Part shown: positions 1-7,949 of the stretch, in pieces
Position numbering within the stretch: position 1 is the stretch's first letter
How the letters are laid out: every line of letters begins with the position of its first letter
Position numbers and translations under genes: made by a program
Source of the DNA: an uncultured Microscilla sp.
Lineage (GTDB): Bacteria; Bacteroidota; Bacteroidia; Cytophagales; Microscillaceae
Length of the DNA: 45,735 nt
Assembly (NCBI RefSeq): GCF_947493425.1
Contig: NZ_CANLRP010000053.1
Span: 1 to 45,735, forward strand
Direction of reading: 5' to 3'
Notes under the pieces: model-generated
Seen by the model: only the letters and a program-made list of their open reading frames with translations
Databases searched by the model: none
Told to the model about the DNA's origin: nothing

Positions 1-106
1 CCCAACAGCAGCGGGTTTTTCAAACATAAGTATCGGTTCGCCTTGCTCAGGTGGATGCGTCAGCACTCCCGACTCCCGACTCCCAACTATCGACTAAAAT
101 AAACCA
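1..106. other. Left-edge noncoding sequence
   Basis: This stretch lies downstream of cmr6. It holds a short run of near-tandem 'gactccc' units around positions 65-85. I see no convincing coding frame, and whatever gene lies to the left is outside the window. Confidence 0.4.
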
Positions 107-1318
107 TCAACCAGACATATACCCATAACCCACCGCTGTTTTAGCCCCAATACCCTGTTGGGTGAGCGCTTGTTTGAGCCAAGTAGCAGCTTGCGCCAAA
201 AGCTTTTGGTGCGTGGTGGTGCTTTGGCGTATGCCTAATACAAACTGAAACTTAAGTGGGGTAGACTTAGCCCCTGCTGTTTGCCTGCCCACTGTCAAAA
301 AAGGAAGAGGGATAGGATTGTGATAGTCAGCGGGGGCTACCTTGGCATCCCTTGGTTTTTCGCTATAATAATCGCTGTAATGCGGGTTCATAATGTCTAC
401 CTCCAGCGTAGGCTCGGCACAAGGAAAAGCATCGAAAAAGACCACCTTCCCCTGCCGGGCTTCTTTGTGCATACTTTCTTCGTCACCGCCAAACACGTCG
501 CAAAAAGTTTTGTCTTGTAAGGCAAGCTTTTCGGCCTCCCCTTCGCTTGGTTGGCTGCCGTGTTTTGCCGTATTTGCTTCAGTATCCTCTAAATACTGCG
601 ACCGAATAACCCAACTCCGCACCACCCCTTTGATACTACTTGCTGGAATGTAGGGAATGCCATACACATGGTGCAAAGTCATAGAGGTCTCGTATACACT
701 TGCCTGCCCCAAACCCACCACCAACCGCCCATCTACGGGCATAGAGTAGGGGGTGACTTCAGCACATAAGCCCTTTGCCAAGGCAAGGTGTTTTTGGCAG
801 TTTTGGGCAAAATTGAAGTGGCCAAAGTTGGGTTTGATTTTACGAATTAGCTTTCCCCCCTTAGTTTCAAAAAACTTAAACTTTCCTTCTTTTTTGTCAA
901 AATAAGCAAGCTTGTTTAGCTTCAGGTGAAAATTGTCAGGGTCGTCCAACAGCGTGTTTTTAGTACAGGTTGGTACAAATGTTTCAAATAATTCATAACT
1001 ATCTTTAGACTGCTCTTGCCTGGCAAGCATTGCCTCGTGTTTTTCTTTAAATTCTTTTTGAGATTTTTTCCTGTCTGCTTCTCTTCTCTTTTCTTCATCT
1101 GCTGCTTGAGCAGTTGCCAACAAATCAGCCAGCGGGGTTAATTTTTCCTGGGTAGCCTCTATAGTTATGGACAGCACTTGAGCCTCTTTATCCACCTCAA
1201 ACTCACACCATTTGTTTTTATGCTGTTTGGTCAAGGCAAACCCCTTGGGGTAAAATTTCTGCTTTGGAACTTCTATTCGAAAAACCCCTTGATTATTAAG
1301 CTTTATTTTTCCTCTCAT
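107..1318 (-). CDS. cmr6: Type III-B RAMP protein Cmr6, with long N-terminal extension
   Basis: This is the last gene of the cmr operon, a Cas7-like RAMP subunit that caps the Cmr backbone near the 3' end of the crRNA. The RAMP signature IPYIPASSIKGVVRSWV lies in the middle of the protein, and the C-terminus ends in a glycine loop, KTAVGYGYMSG. I chose the ATG at 1318 (MRGKIKLNNQ, 403 residues). A longer frame begins with TTG at 1348. The gene overlaps the end of cmr5 by 23 bp, so translation is probably coupled. The protein is longer than most Cmr6 (roughly 250-330 residues). The first ~150 residues form a small beta-rich segment followed by a charged, coiled-coil-like stretch (about residues 70-105, rich in E, K, R and Q) before the RAMP core. 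The family call is strong; the role of the extension is unknown. Confidence 0.85.
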   Translation of the reverse strand: MRGKIKLNNQGVFRIEVPKQKFYPKGFALTKQHKNKWCEFEVDKEAQVLSITIEATQEKLTPLADLLATAQAADEEKRREADRKKSQKEFKEKHEAMLARQEQSKDSYELFETFVPTCTKNTLLDDPDNFHLKLNKLAYFDKKEGKFKFFETKGGKLIRKIKPNFGHFNFAQNCQKHLALAKGLCAEVTPYSMPVDGRLVVGLGQASVYETSMTLHHVYGIPYIPASSIKGVVRSWVIRSQYLEDTEANTAKHGSQPSEGEAEKLALQDKTFCDVFGGDEESMHKEARQGKVVFFDAFPCAEPTLEVDIMNPHYSDYYSEKPRDAKVAPADYHNPIPLPFLTVGRQTAGAKSTPLKFQFVLGIRQSTTTHQKLLAQAATWLKQALTQQGIGAKTAVGYGYMSG

Positions 1319-1721
1319 TGTCTTTTTGTTTATCCAAACCTTTTGCAAAACGACGCAACCAAGTCAAAAACGCCAGCACCTCTATAGTCAGCGTTTTGTA
1401 ATCTGCCGTATCGAGCTGGGTTATTTTTTCCGCAAAACCCATTACATCTTTTATTTGAGACATATCAACTACTGCATTTACTGGACTCTGTTGCAGCCAA
1501 CTTAAAATGTCTAAACAAATATGCTTGTGCACAGGCTTATTGCTGGCAAAAAATGCTATAGCAGCCCCCAAGCCATTGGTTTTGATGAGGGTGGGCAATC
1601 GGGTAGTTTGAGGCTCATAAGTCTCATTAATACCTTTGGTTTGCATGCCTTTTTGGGCACACTCAAAAGCAAAAGCCGCCCGCCCTTGCTCCAGCGTAGT
1701 TCTCAACGTTTGTTGGCTCAT
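1296..1721 (-). CDS. cmr5: Type III-B small subunit Cmr5
   Basis: This 141-residue helical protein matches Cmr5 (Cas11-like), the small subunit that forms the inner filament of the Cmr complex beside the Cmr4 backbone. The N-terminus has the usual form, a short helix followed by RAAFAFECAQKG, then a conserved-type segment LPTLIKTNGLGAAIAFF (roughly residues 42-58). Its ATG overlaps the cmr4 stop in an ATGA arrangement (1718-1721), and its 3' end overlaps cmr6. Position, size and composition agree. Cmr5 has no catalytic residues to check. Confidence 0.85.
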   Translation of the reverse strand: MSQQTLRTTLEQGRAAFAFECAQKGMQTKGINETYEPQTTRLPTLIKTNGLGAAIAFFASNKPVHKHICLDILSWLQQSPVNAVVDMSQIKDVMGFAEKITQLDTADYKTLTIEVLAFLTWLRRFAKGLDKQKDNERKNKA

Positions 1722-2740
1722 TGTTTGGCCGCTCCTTTCTCTGCTTTTTTAGCAGTTGCCATGTTCATTAACCTGGTTCTTACAATACCCTTACCCAAGG
1801 TAGCATTGCCACCTATTTGCATCACCCCAGGCAAGTTTTCTTTCAAAAAATTGAGTACCTCCGCTTCTTTCATCTTATCTGTTTGTTTGCTAAACTCCGG
1901 TGCCACCAACGCCAAGGTATACAGCACACTTTCGGCGGGCAGGTATTCTTCGGTAAAAAGCTGTCCTTGTTCTACCGTGCCCGTATCGCTATTTATTTTA
2001 GTGCGGGTAATCACCTCCGTGCTCAGGTTTACAAAATCCCTGAAATCGTCATTAGGCAATACCACCACGTCGTGTTTTACCTTTTGTTGGCTAAACCCCT
2101 GGCTTGCCTGAAAAACATGTTCAGAAAGCCACTCGCAAAATTGAGAAGTGTCCTTGTCAGCCCTTATCCCAAAGGCGTACTCCTCTAATACCACATTGAG
2201 CCCATCTTTGCCGGGCAGCGTCAGGTTTGAGGTTTCGGGCACCAATCCAGCCCCTTTGGGTATTGCAATACCCTCTACCCCCGCCAGCTCCATATCCAGG
2301 GCAAACTGCTGCAATACCTGGGGGCAAGTGATCCAGGCAAAGACGCCCTTCATCGACTTGACCGGAAACAACAACAAGCGGGCATCGGCAAAACCCACAC
2401 AGCCCGAAAACTCGTTATTGAGTTGGTTCTTTTTATCCGTAAAACATTGCTTTAAAGCTTCTTTTTGGGCGGTATCCAGACTGCCATCGTCATAACCAAA
2501 AATACGCTGTATTTTGGTGTCAGGGGCATTCCAGCTGGCAAACTTAGCTACTTCTTGCCTGCCTACTCTGCGCTCTATAGCTTCCCGAAAACTTCCCTTA
2601 AGGGTACTGCCCTCCATTTTAGGAAAGCCGGTGTGTTTTTCTCGCTGAATGGGCAAGTCTACTACGCCCAACTCCGACCCGCTTCCGGCGTGGGTGGGCG
2701 TTTCACAGGTCAAAAACAAAGGATTTGCTGTTCTGTACAT
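1718..2740 (-). CDS. cmr4: Type III-B backbone RNase Cmr4 (Cas7 family)
   Basis: Cmr4 forms the repeated crRNA-binding backbone and cuts target RNA at 6-nt intervals. The 340-residue protein opens with the family pattern: an N-terminal RAMP strand, THAGSGSELGVVDLPIQRE (residues 16-34), then GSTLKGSFREAI. Asp28 sits where the catalytic aspartate of Cmr4 lies in characterised proteins (Asp26 in Pyrococcus), so target RNA cleavage is probably intact. A glycine-rich segment (GGNATLGKGIVRTRL) lies near the C-terminus. The gene follows the CARF gene by 27 bp and overlaps cmr5 by 4 bp. Identification is confident. Confidence 0.92.
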   Translation of the reverse strand: MYRTANPLFLTCETPTHAGSGSELGVVDLPIQREKHTGFPKMEGSTLKGSFREAIERRVGRQEVAKFASWNAPDTKIQRIFGYDDGSLDTAQKEALKQCFTDKKNQLNNEFSGCVGFADARLLLFPVKSMKGVFAWITCPQVLQQFALDMELAGVEGIAIPKGAGLVPETSNLTLPGKDGLNVVLEEYAFGIRADKDTSQFCEWLSEHVFQASQGFSQQKVKHDVVVLPNDDFRDFVNLSTEVITRTKINSDTGTVEQGQLFTEEYLPAESVLYTLALVAPEFSKQTDKMKEAEVLNFLKENLPGVMQIGGNATLGKGIVRTRLMNMATAKKAEKGAAKQ

Positions 2741-2767
2741 GGTATTTTGAATCTTTTTTTAAAGTGA

Positions 2768-3454
2768 TTATTTTATTAAACTTTTTAAATCATATTTTAT
2801 AAGAGGAGTGCTTGCGAGTGAGTGCTGTTCGTCATACATATACAACAACCCTACGTCTCTGGCATACGCCAACAAAGTAACCATAGGAATGATTGCCTTG
2901 TATCCTGCCGTGATGTTTAGCATACATATATCCCCTGCCTTCTTTGCCAGGTTAACTTCATTATCTAACACTTGGCGTAGATTCCACAATCCAGCCTCGT
3001 AGTCGTTGCCCTGTTTAAAATTGAGGTTCTTGACAATGTGCCTGCTTTTACTTTGAGCGTCAAAAGGATGAGTTTTTTCAGGAGGTAATTCAAAATGCAC
3101 TTTGGTTATATTGGTATGATTTTCTGCAAACCATTGTTTTACCAAAACAGCAGCCAATACCGACAATGTTGTGTCAGTGGCAAGCAAATGAACCTCAATG
3201 GTTTGGTTGGTTTGCTCAGCAATTTTTAAAATGCTCCCCACCTCTGCACTGCACCTGTCTTTTTGCCAAAACCTTTTCTGTTTGGTCACTTTAGCGCTCA
3301 GTTTTTTTGTTTTATTTCCCAAATGATACCACTCAGCAAAAGTGGGCAACTGCTCGGCAAGGTTTTCAAACTCGATGAACCTATCCGTCGTACATTTCTG
3401 AAAATTTTCAAACAAAGAAGTACCTACAAACGTGATGAGTTTCAATTTTTTCAT
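2768..3454 (-). CDS. Stand-alone CARF protein, APE2256-like (candidate ring nuclease)
   Basis: This 228-residue protein starts at an ATG at 3454; the frame also extends to a TTG at 3469. It has the two signatures of the APE2256-type CARF family: an N-terminal strand with a Ser/Thr loop, ITFVGTSLFENF, and a later MLNITAGYKAIIP motif whose lysine contacts the ligand in related proteins. Such domains bind cyclic oligoadenylate made by Cas10. The protein ends about 45 residues after the second motif, and I see no HEPN R-x4-6-H motif or other nuclease domain. The Ser...Lys pair resembles that of archaeal Crn1 ring nucleases. I infer that it binds and perhaps degrades cOA to switch signalling off. 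It could instead be a pure regulator. It lies directly upstream of cmr4. Confidence 0.75.
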   Translation of the reverse strand: MKKLKLITFVGTSLFENFQKCTTDRFIEFENLAEQLPTFAEWYHLGNKTKKLSAKVTKQKRFWQKDRCSAEVGSILKIAEQTNQTIEVHLLATDTTLSVLAAVLVKQWFAENHTNITKVHFELPPEKTHPFDAQSKSRHIVKNLNFKQGNDYEAGLWNLRQVLDNEVNLAKKAGDICMLNITAGYKAIIPMVTLLAYARDVGLLYMYDEQHSLASTPLIKYDLKSLIK

Positions 3455-3482
3455 AAGATTATTTTTCAATTTTAGCCTTTAA

Positions 3483-3610
3483 AGAAGTCTCTACTGGCCA
3501 TCGATTTCAACTAAAAAAATCATAACCTATTGAAAATAAGTGTACTATGAATTTGTTAGTTGCCGATGGAACAAGGTGTACCCAGAACCTAGTGCCTTAT
3601 AGAGACTTCT
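3483..3610. repeat. Imperfect palindrome between cmr3 and the CARF gene
   Basis: The ends are perfect inverted copies, agaagtctct at 3483-3492 and agagacttct at 3601-3610. A second inner pair follows, ccatcg... at 3498 and ...cgatgg ending at 3569. The element resembles a MITE or REP-type palindrome. It interrupts the cmr operon just upstream of the CARF gene, where it could affect transcript stability or carry a promoter. Confidence 0.6.
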
Positions 3611-3750
3611 AACTACGATTTTTGTAAATAACTGAAAATCAGTGTGATACAAAAGCGTGGTTACTTGTGAACCGAATCTATTTCTAAATCCCGATTCATT
3701 TCATCGGGGCAGCTTGCTGTGATGAGCTCAACGGAGTTAAACAAGGTGTA

Positions 3751-3853
3751 GCACCGATATTCATCGGTATCTAAGGACTTGCGACTTGTCGCACCGATAT
3801 GCATCGGTATCCAAGGACTTGAAGCACCGATATGCATCGGCATCTAAGGACTT
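3751..3853. repeat. Three tandem 30-bp hairpin repeats inside the cmr operon
   Basis: Three near-identical 30-bp units lie at 3751-3780, 3791-3820 and 3824-3853. Each holds a small hairpin (accgat-atgc-atcggt in the cleanest copy) followed by atctaaggactt. The gaps between units are 10 and 3 bp. A degenerate fourth hairpin (cccgat...atcggg) lies near 3692-3710. They begin 8 bp beyond the cmr3 stop codon. Possible roles are transcript attenuation, RNA processing or protection of the upstream mRNA end. Confidence 0.7.
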
Positions 3854-3860
3854 GCCCCTG

Positions 3861-5012
3861 TCAAGGCTGTGGACTATTTTTAGTGTGTATAAATAAAGCA
3901 AGCCCAAAACCCTCGTTTGCCCTTTGGTCGGACAATGAAGCGGGGCTAAATTTTTGTTGCAACAGTGGCGCATCCTCGGCGTTTGCCAAACGGAAATAAT
4001 ACACCGCCCCCGCAGGCACTGCCTTCAGCATGGGCTTGGGCAATTTGGCTTGCATATCAAACCCACCCACGGGCACAGGCTTGCCAGTAGCTGCCGCCAA
4101 TAGTTCTACCTCCACCATTTTTTGGGGGGCAATCGTCAGTGTTCCTCTACCTGTGGTGGGGTTGATAGAGGCAGGACACCACCCATTATCAAACAAGGCA
4201 GGGGTGAGCAAAACCAACTTAAAAATGCCTTGCCCTTCTATCGCTTGCGAGGGTAGGTTGATGGTTGGTTCAAACACTTCATAAGCCACTGCTTTGCTCT
4301 CGCCCCCAAGCCTGAAAAAGCCCTTGGCAGGGAGGTGATCCATTGCAGGTAAACCCTCAAAATCGATGATTATAGAAAGCCTTTCAAAAGTTGCATCAAC
4401 ATTTGGAGCTTCCCCCTCCTTGACAGGGTCAAAGGCAGGGCGTACCATACCCACCCTATAGAGCAAACCTTCGCGAGTAGAATTGGTGATTTTGCTCCGT
4501 CCTATGCCTACTTTGGGCTCAACGTGTACATACCTTGCCCAAGGCTTTATTTCGCCAGATGCCTCATTCAACATTGCATAGTCTTCTAAGGCATCCAGGC
4601 TTATCATTCCTTCTACATTTTCTACTTGTATATTTTTGGGTGGGACAAGGCCACTGCTCAAAGGGTAACTCGTGCCTTTTATTTCTTGGGGCAAATCTTT
4701 TAAGCAAAGTAAATGAAACCTGGGTCTATACGCTTTTTTTTCCTTCACATAATCCAGTGGATTCACCAAGTGCCATTCATCCTCCATAAAAAAGTAAATT
4801 CCTTTGATTATGAGCTCTTTAGTTGGATCATTATCTTGTCCTGCTTTGTCCATTTCGTGCGGGTGCAACGAAAAGTAGAGGCTGCGCAAGGCACCGTACA
4901 ACACGCCAGGACTAGGCGGAAACAAGCCTTCTGCCCAGGTTTCTTCGCCCAGCGAAAAGGGCTTGCCATCGCGGAAAAACAAGGTGTCTAAAGCATCAAT
5001 CTTTATTTTCAT
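3861..5012 (-). CDS. cmr3: Type III-B RAMP protein Cmr3 (Cas5 group)
   Basis: Cmr3 binds the 5' tag of the crRNA and contacts Cas10 at the foot of the Cmr complex. The 383-residue protein carries the hallmark N-terminus: DALDTLFFRDGKPF followed by WAEGLFPPSPGVLYGALRS (about residues 6-43). It ends in a glycine loop, RANEGFGLALF. I chose the ATG at 5012, which lies 10 bp after the cmr2 stop; an in-frame extension into cmr2 (start 5111) looks unlike the family. About 400 bp of palindromic sequence separates it from the next gene of the operon, which is unusual for a cmr locus. Confidence 0.9.
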   Translation of the reverse strand: MKIKIDALDTLFFRDGKPFSLGEETWAEGLFPPSPGVLYGALRSLYFSLHPHEMDKAGQDNDPTKELIIKGIYFFMEDEWHLVNPLDYVKEKKAYRPRFHLLCLKDLPQEIKGTSYPLSSGLVPPKNIQVENVEGMISLDALEDYAMLNEASGEIKPWARYVHVEPKVGIGRSKITNSTREGLLYRVGMVRPAFDPVKEGEAPNVDATFERLSIIIDFEGLPAMDHLPAKGFFRLGGESKAVAYEVFEPTINLPSQAIEGQGIFKLVLLTPALFDNGWCPASINPTTGRGTLTIAPQKMVEVELLAAATGKPVPVGGFDMQAKLPKPMLKAVPAGAVYYFRLANAEDAPLLQQKFSPASLSDQRANEGFGLALFIHTKNSPQP

Positions 5013-5022
5013 GGTCAATGAG

Positions 5023-6837
5023 TTATTCGGAATTTCGGCTGATAAAATCAGCAATGTGTAAACTGTGGATAAAGTTGCGAACAGGTTGATTTTGAAATGA
5101 CGAAGCATCATAAAGGCTTTCTAAAGCTTCTAAAACCCTGTTTAAAACCCCTTCAGAAGTGTCTTGTGCCTTGGCTCTCTCCAGTAAGCGCCTCATTTCG
5201 GTAAACAAGGCTTTTGGTAAAGGTTTTATAATCTTGGGCGACTTGACCCCTGCCAACTGAAGTAATTCTTGAGAAAGGTTGAAAATAAACTTATTAGAAA
5301 ACTGATCCTTGCTTAAGCTTTCGGCAATTAATCCTATGTCCAGCCAATGTTTAGGGGTTGAGGCTTCGGCCGAATCGTTCCACTTAAACACCGCCTCTTG
5401 CACCTCGCCCGAATGCCTCATAGCCGCAATAGCAAAGGCGTTACGGTCACCTTTTTCTTTGGCGAGGGTTTCCATCTGGCGGACTTTTTTGAGCACCTCG
5501 GCAAAGGGCGCCTTGTAATGGGCAAGTACGATACCCGCCGAAAAATGCAACAACTCGCCCGACTCGGCATATTGGTCTTGCACGGGGGTGCTTACTTTTT
5601 CTAGAAACAAATCACGCAACTCCTGCACTACCTCAAACAAATGGCTCAAGTTGATAAATCCCAAAAAATCGTCGCCCCCGGCGTATGCCACTTGCCCGTT
5701 GTGGTGTTCAGGACATAATACTTGCCTGGTGTCAGCTGCATATTGCAACAACAATTGAGAAAAAGCTTTATGAAAGTCGAGTAGTTTTTCGCCTTGGTAA
5801 GTGCTCTTTAGTTTATCGCCAGATAGCCAACTACCCATTTGGTCTACATCAAACATCAACACTGCGTAGTATTTCTGAAAGGTGAGCCCCTTTTGGGTAA
5901 AGTCAGCGGCTACCTTTTGGTGTTGTAGGCGGGCGTTTGCCAGTTGGTCGGCACAAAGCACCTGTTTACTGGTGAGGTTTTCTTCAAAAAAGAATTGGTG
6001 GCCAAAAGATGTCCAATCATCATTTTTTCCAATGTTTACTTGTTTACCCTCCAGCAATCCGAAAAACTTGCTATACTCTTCAACAACTTCAGGAGTGGCT
6101 TGGCGCAACGACTCCAGCAAAGCCACCTTTGCCGTAGAAGGAAACTTCTCAAAATGCCCTGCTTCTTGTTTGTAAAACCTTTTCAAAAAACTCACCGCAC
6201 TCAAGCCTTCGTTGGCATCTACTATATTGGGAGGCAAGGTCTTAGCACCAGGATTCCACCTATTGAGGTAACGCGGGTTGGTTCCTTTACCAAAAAACAC
6301 CGCGTTGCGCTCCCCGTCCAGGCTGCACTTACGCCCTTGTTCGCCCAGTTGCTTCGCATAGTCATATTGGGCAAAAGTGCGCAGGTTTTTGGCAATGCCC
6401 AGGTTTTCTTCAATGTCTTTAAAGCCTTGAGCGTAGCCATCTTTGGGCAAGCGCTGCACCACCCAATGTATTTGCAAGTGTTGGGCTATTTGTTCGTCAA
6501 AACCAAGTGGTTTGGTTCTATTACCCAAAGCCTCGTTTGCCTTTTGGCGAAAAGCCTCCCGCACCGCTTGAGCTACCCCAGTGCCAAAGGCTTGACAAGT
6601 GTCTTGGTCTAGAGTTAGCCAAGCTATAAAACGGTTGGGCAAACTTTGGGCATCGTCAAGCCCTTGTTGGGTTTTGACATAAGGAAAAACCACATTTTGA
6701 GCCCCAACTACCTCAATGGCCACTTTTGTCAATTCTGAGAGTAGGGTACTGCCCGCATACAAGTCACGGGTTTTGCGGGCTTGGGCTATAAACGATTGTA
6801 CCGGACCAATGGTGAAAATGAATAGGTATTGGTTCAT
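5023..6837 (-). CDS. cmr2: Cmr2/Cas10 large subunit without HD domain
   Basis: This is Cas10 of the Cmr complex. In this family the palm domain makes cyclic oligoadenylates when target RNA is bound. The 604-residue protein starts directly with FTIGPVQSFIAQARKTRDLY (residues 8-27), which in full-length Cmr2 follows an N-terminal HD nuclease domain of about 200 residues. That domain is missing, so DNA cleavage by this subunit is unlikely. The first palm motif MFDVDQMG lies at 328-335, and AGGDD at 386-390 is intact, so cOA synthesis is expected. I could not see the paired-cysteine zinc-binding motifs common in Cmr2. The start ATG overlaps the cmr1 stop (ATGA). The identification is firm. Confidence 0.93.
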   Translation of the reverse strand: MNQYLFIFTIGPVQSFIAQARKTRDLYAGSTLLSELTKVAIEVVGAQNVVFPYVKTQQGLDDAQSLPNRFIAWLTLDQDTCQAFGTGVAQAVREAFRQKANEALGNRTKPLGFDEQIAQHLQIHWVVQRLPKDGYAQGFKDIEENLGIAKNLRTFAQYDYAKQLGEQGRKCSLDGERNAVFFGKGTNPRYLNRWNPGAKTLPPNIVDANEGLSAVSFLKRFYKQEAGHFEKFPSTAKVALLESLRQATPEVVEEYSKFFGLLEGKQVNIGKNDDWTSFGHQFFFEENLTSKQVLCADQLANARLQHQKVAADFTQKGLTFQKYYAVLMFDVDQMGSWLSGDKLKSTYQGEKLLDFHKAFSQLLLQYAADTRQVLCPEHHNGQVAYAGGDDFLGFINLSHLFEVVQELRDLFLEKVSTPVQDQYAESGELLHFSAGIVLAHYKAPFAEVLKKVRQMETLAKEKGDRNAFAIAAMRHSGEVQEAVFKWNDSAEASTPKHWLDIGLIAESLSKDQFSNKFIFNLSQELLQLAGVKSPKIIKPLPKALFTEMRRLLERAKAQDTSEGVLNRVLEALESLYDASSFQNQPVRNFIHSLHIADFISRNSE

Positions 6838-7745
6838 AGAATATGGTGTTGGAATTGTTCCTGAATAGCTTCTTGTTTTGAGGTGCTTTGCGTGGTGTTT
6901 AAGGTAGTAATCACCGGCAACAAACCTTTGGGCGAGTCGATGGCTGACACAAACACGGGCGAGGCAAGACGTTTTTTCTCCATAGCATACCCTATGGCAT
7001 TTTGGTAGTCTCGCGAGTTGTTATTAGAGGCTTGTACTGCGCTGGTGGCAAAGCCTATTTTTTTGAGCAAATTTGGATGCACCACCTTGCCCAGGCGTAT
7101 TTTTTTGATGTAAGGAAAGTTAGCCCTGCCTTCTCCTTCCTGACACTGCAGCGCATTGTTTTGGAGTTGCAAGCTTTGCCCTGTTACCTCAATGTATAGC
7201 TGTTGGATGCTTGCCAACGAAGGGTTTGTTTGAAAAAGAGCCACAGGGTTTAGCCCGGTTTGGGTGCGGGTAATTTTAAAACTTCCAAAACCCCGGCGGG
7301 CTCTTTTGCCCAAAGCCCCCAGCATAGACACCAACCCAAACAAGTTTTGTAACGCTTGTACATCAAACTTTTTTCCATTGATTGTAGCGATTTTATAAAA
7401 AGTAAACTGCAACCGAAACGTGGTGCCCGCTGGAATGGCTGATAGCTTAAACCTAGCAGCTTCTTTGTGAGGCAAGGGGCTTACTTTGGTGATTTCTGTA
7501 GAGCTAAACTGTTGCCTTAGGTCAAGCACCCTCAGCGAGAAAGTACTTCGTTGCTCGGTGCTCCCAAAAATGATCCCCTCTTGCTCCTTAAGTTGGGCAA
7601 GAGGTAAGTGTCCATGCAAGGCACGCCACCAAAAGCGCAACACCCCTTTGACGCTGGCGGGGCGTAGTTCGGGCGTGGAGCCATCTGCCCCATGCAAAAA
7701 CATGGGTGTAATGGTTTGGCAGGTAAAAGTGATGGTGTTTGTCAT
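6834..7745 (-). CDS. cmr1: Type III-B RAMP protein Cmr1
   Basis: This is the first gene of the operon. Cmr1 is a Cas7-like subunit at the head of the complex, near the 3' end of the crRNA. The 303-residue protein shows the family's N-terminal arrangement: TCQTITPMFLHGAD, then ELRPASVKGVLRFWWRALHG (residues 26-45), and a second glycine-rich motif, GALGKRARRGFGSF, in the middle. It is at the short end of the family. The start ATG at 7745 faces the divergent NACHT gene across 204 bp. Its stop overlaps the cmr2 start. Confidence 0.92.
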   Translation of the reverse strand: MTNTITFTCQTITPMFLHGADGSTPELRPASVKGVLRFWWRALHGHLPLAQLKEQEGIIFGSTEQRSTFSLRVLDLRQQFSSTEITKVSPLPHKEAARFKLSAIPAGTTFRLQFTFYKIATINGKKFDVQALQNLFGLVSMLGALGKRARRGFGSFKITRTQTGLNPVALFQTNPSLASIQQLYIEVTGQSLQLQNNALQCQEGEGRANFPYIKKIRLGKVVHPNLLKKIGFATSAVQASNNNSRDYQNAIGYAMEKKRLASPVFVSAIDSPKGLLPVITTLNTTQSTSKQEAIQEQFQHHIL

Positions 7746-7825
7746 AGAGTGTTGTTGAGTTTAGATAAATTGGCTGGCCAGGAAGAATGAGGTGGGCAAG
7801 TAACACACTTTGTCGCCAAGGTTTA

Positions 7826-7867
7826 TCCTCAGTTCTGATGATTTTTTTGTATCCTCAAAACTGAGGA
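7826..7867. promoter_or_regulatory. Candidate operator between cmr1 and the NACHT gene
   Basis: A perfect inverted pair, tcctcagtt (7826-7834) and aactgagga (7859-7867), encloses a second nested hairpin, tcctca-aaac-tgagga (7852-7867). It lies in the 204-bp divergent intergenic region, so it could be a regulator site controlling both the cmr operon and the NACHT gene. A near-identical copy of the 7850-7868 segment (18 of 19 bases) lies at 15391-15409 beside the CRISPR array. The function is inferred from position and symmetry only. Confidence 0.4.
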
Positions 7868-7889
7868 GGGAAGAGTGAGAGAATCGTTG

Positions 7890-7897
7890 TATTTTTG
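7890..7897 (+). promoter_or_regulatory. Possible Bacteroidetes -7 box upstream of the NACHT gene
   Basis: TATTTTTG fits the Bacteroidetes sigma-A -7 consensus TAnnTTTG. It is followed at 7895-7914 by an interrupted inverted repeat, ttgccc...gggcaa. I could not identify a convincing -33 element at the right spacing, so this remains tentative. Confidence 0.3.
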
Positions 7898-7949
7898 CCC
7901 AATCGGGGCAAAGAGAGTTCAATGCCTGACAATACAATTGATTTGATTT

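Noticed and set aside
61..100. Tandem gactccc units near the left edge
   Set aside because: Too short and too few to support a functional repeat call.
5013..5111. Longer Cmr3 start at 5111 inside cmr2
   Set aside because: The added residues do not resemble Cmr3, whose conserved N-terminus begins at the ATG at 5012, with a normal 10-bp spacing.
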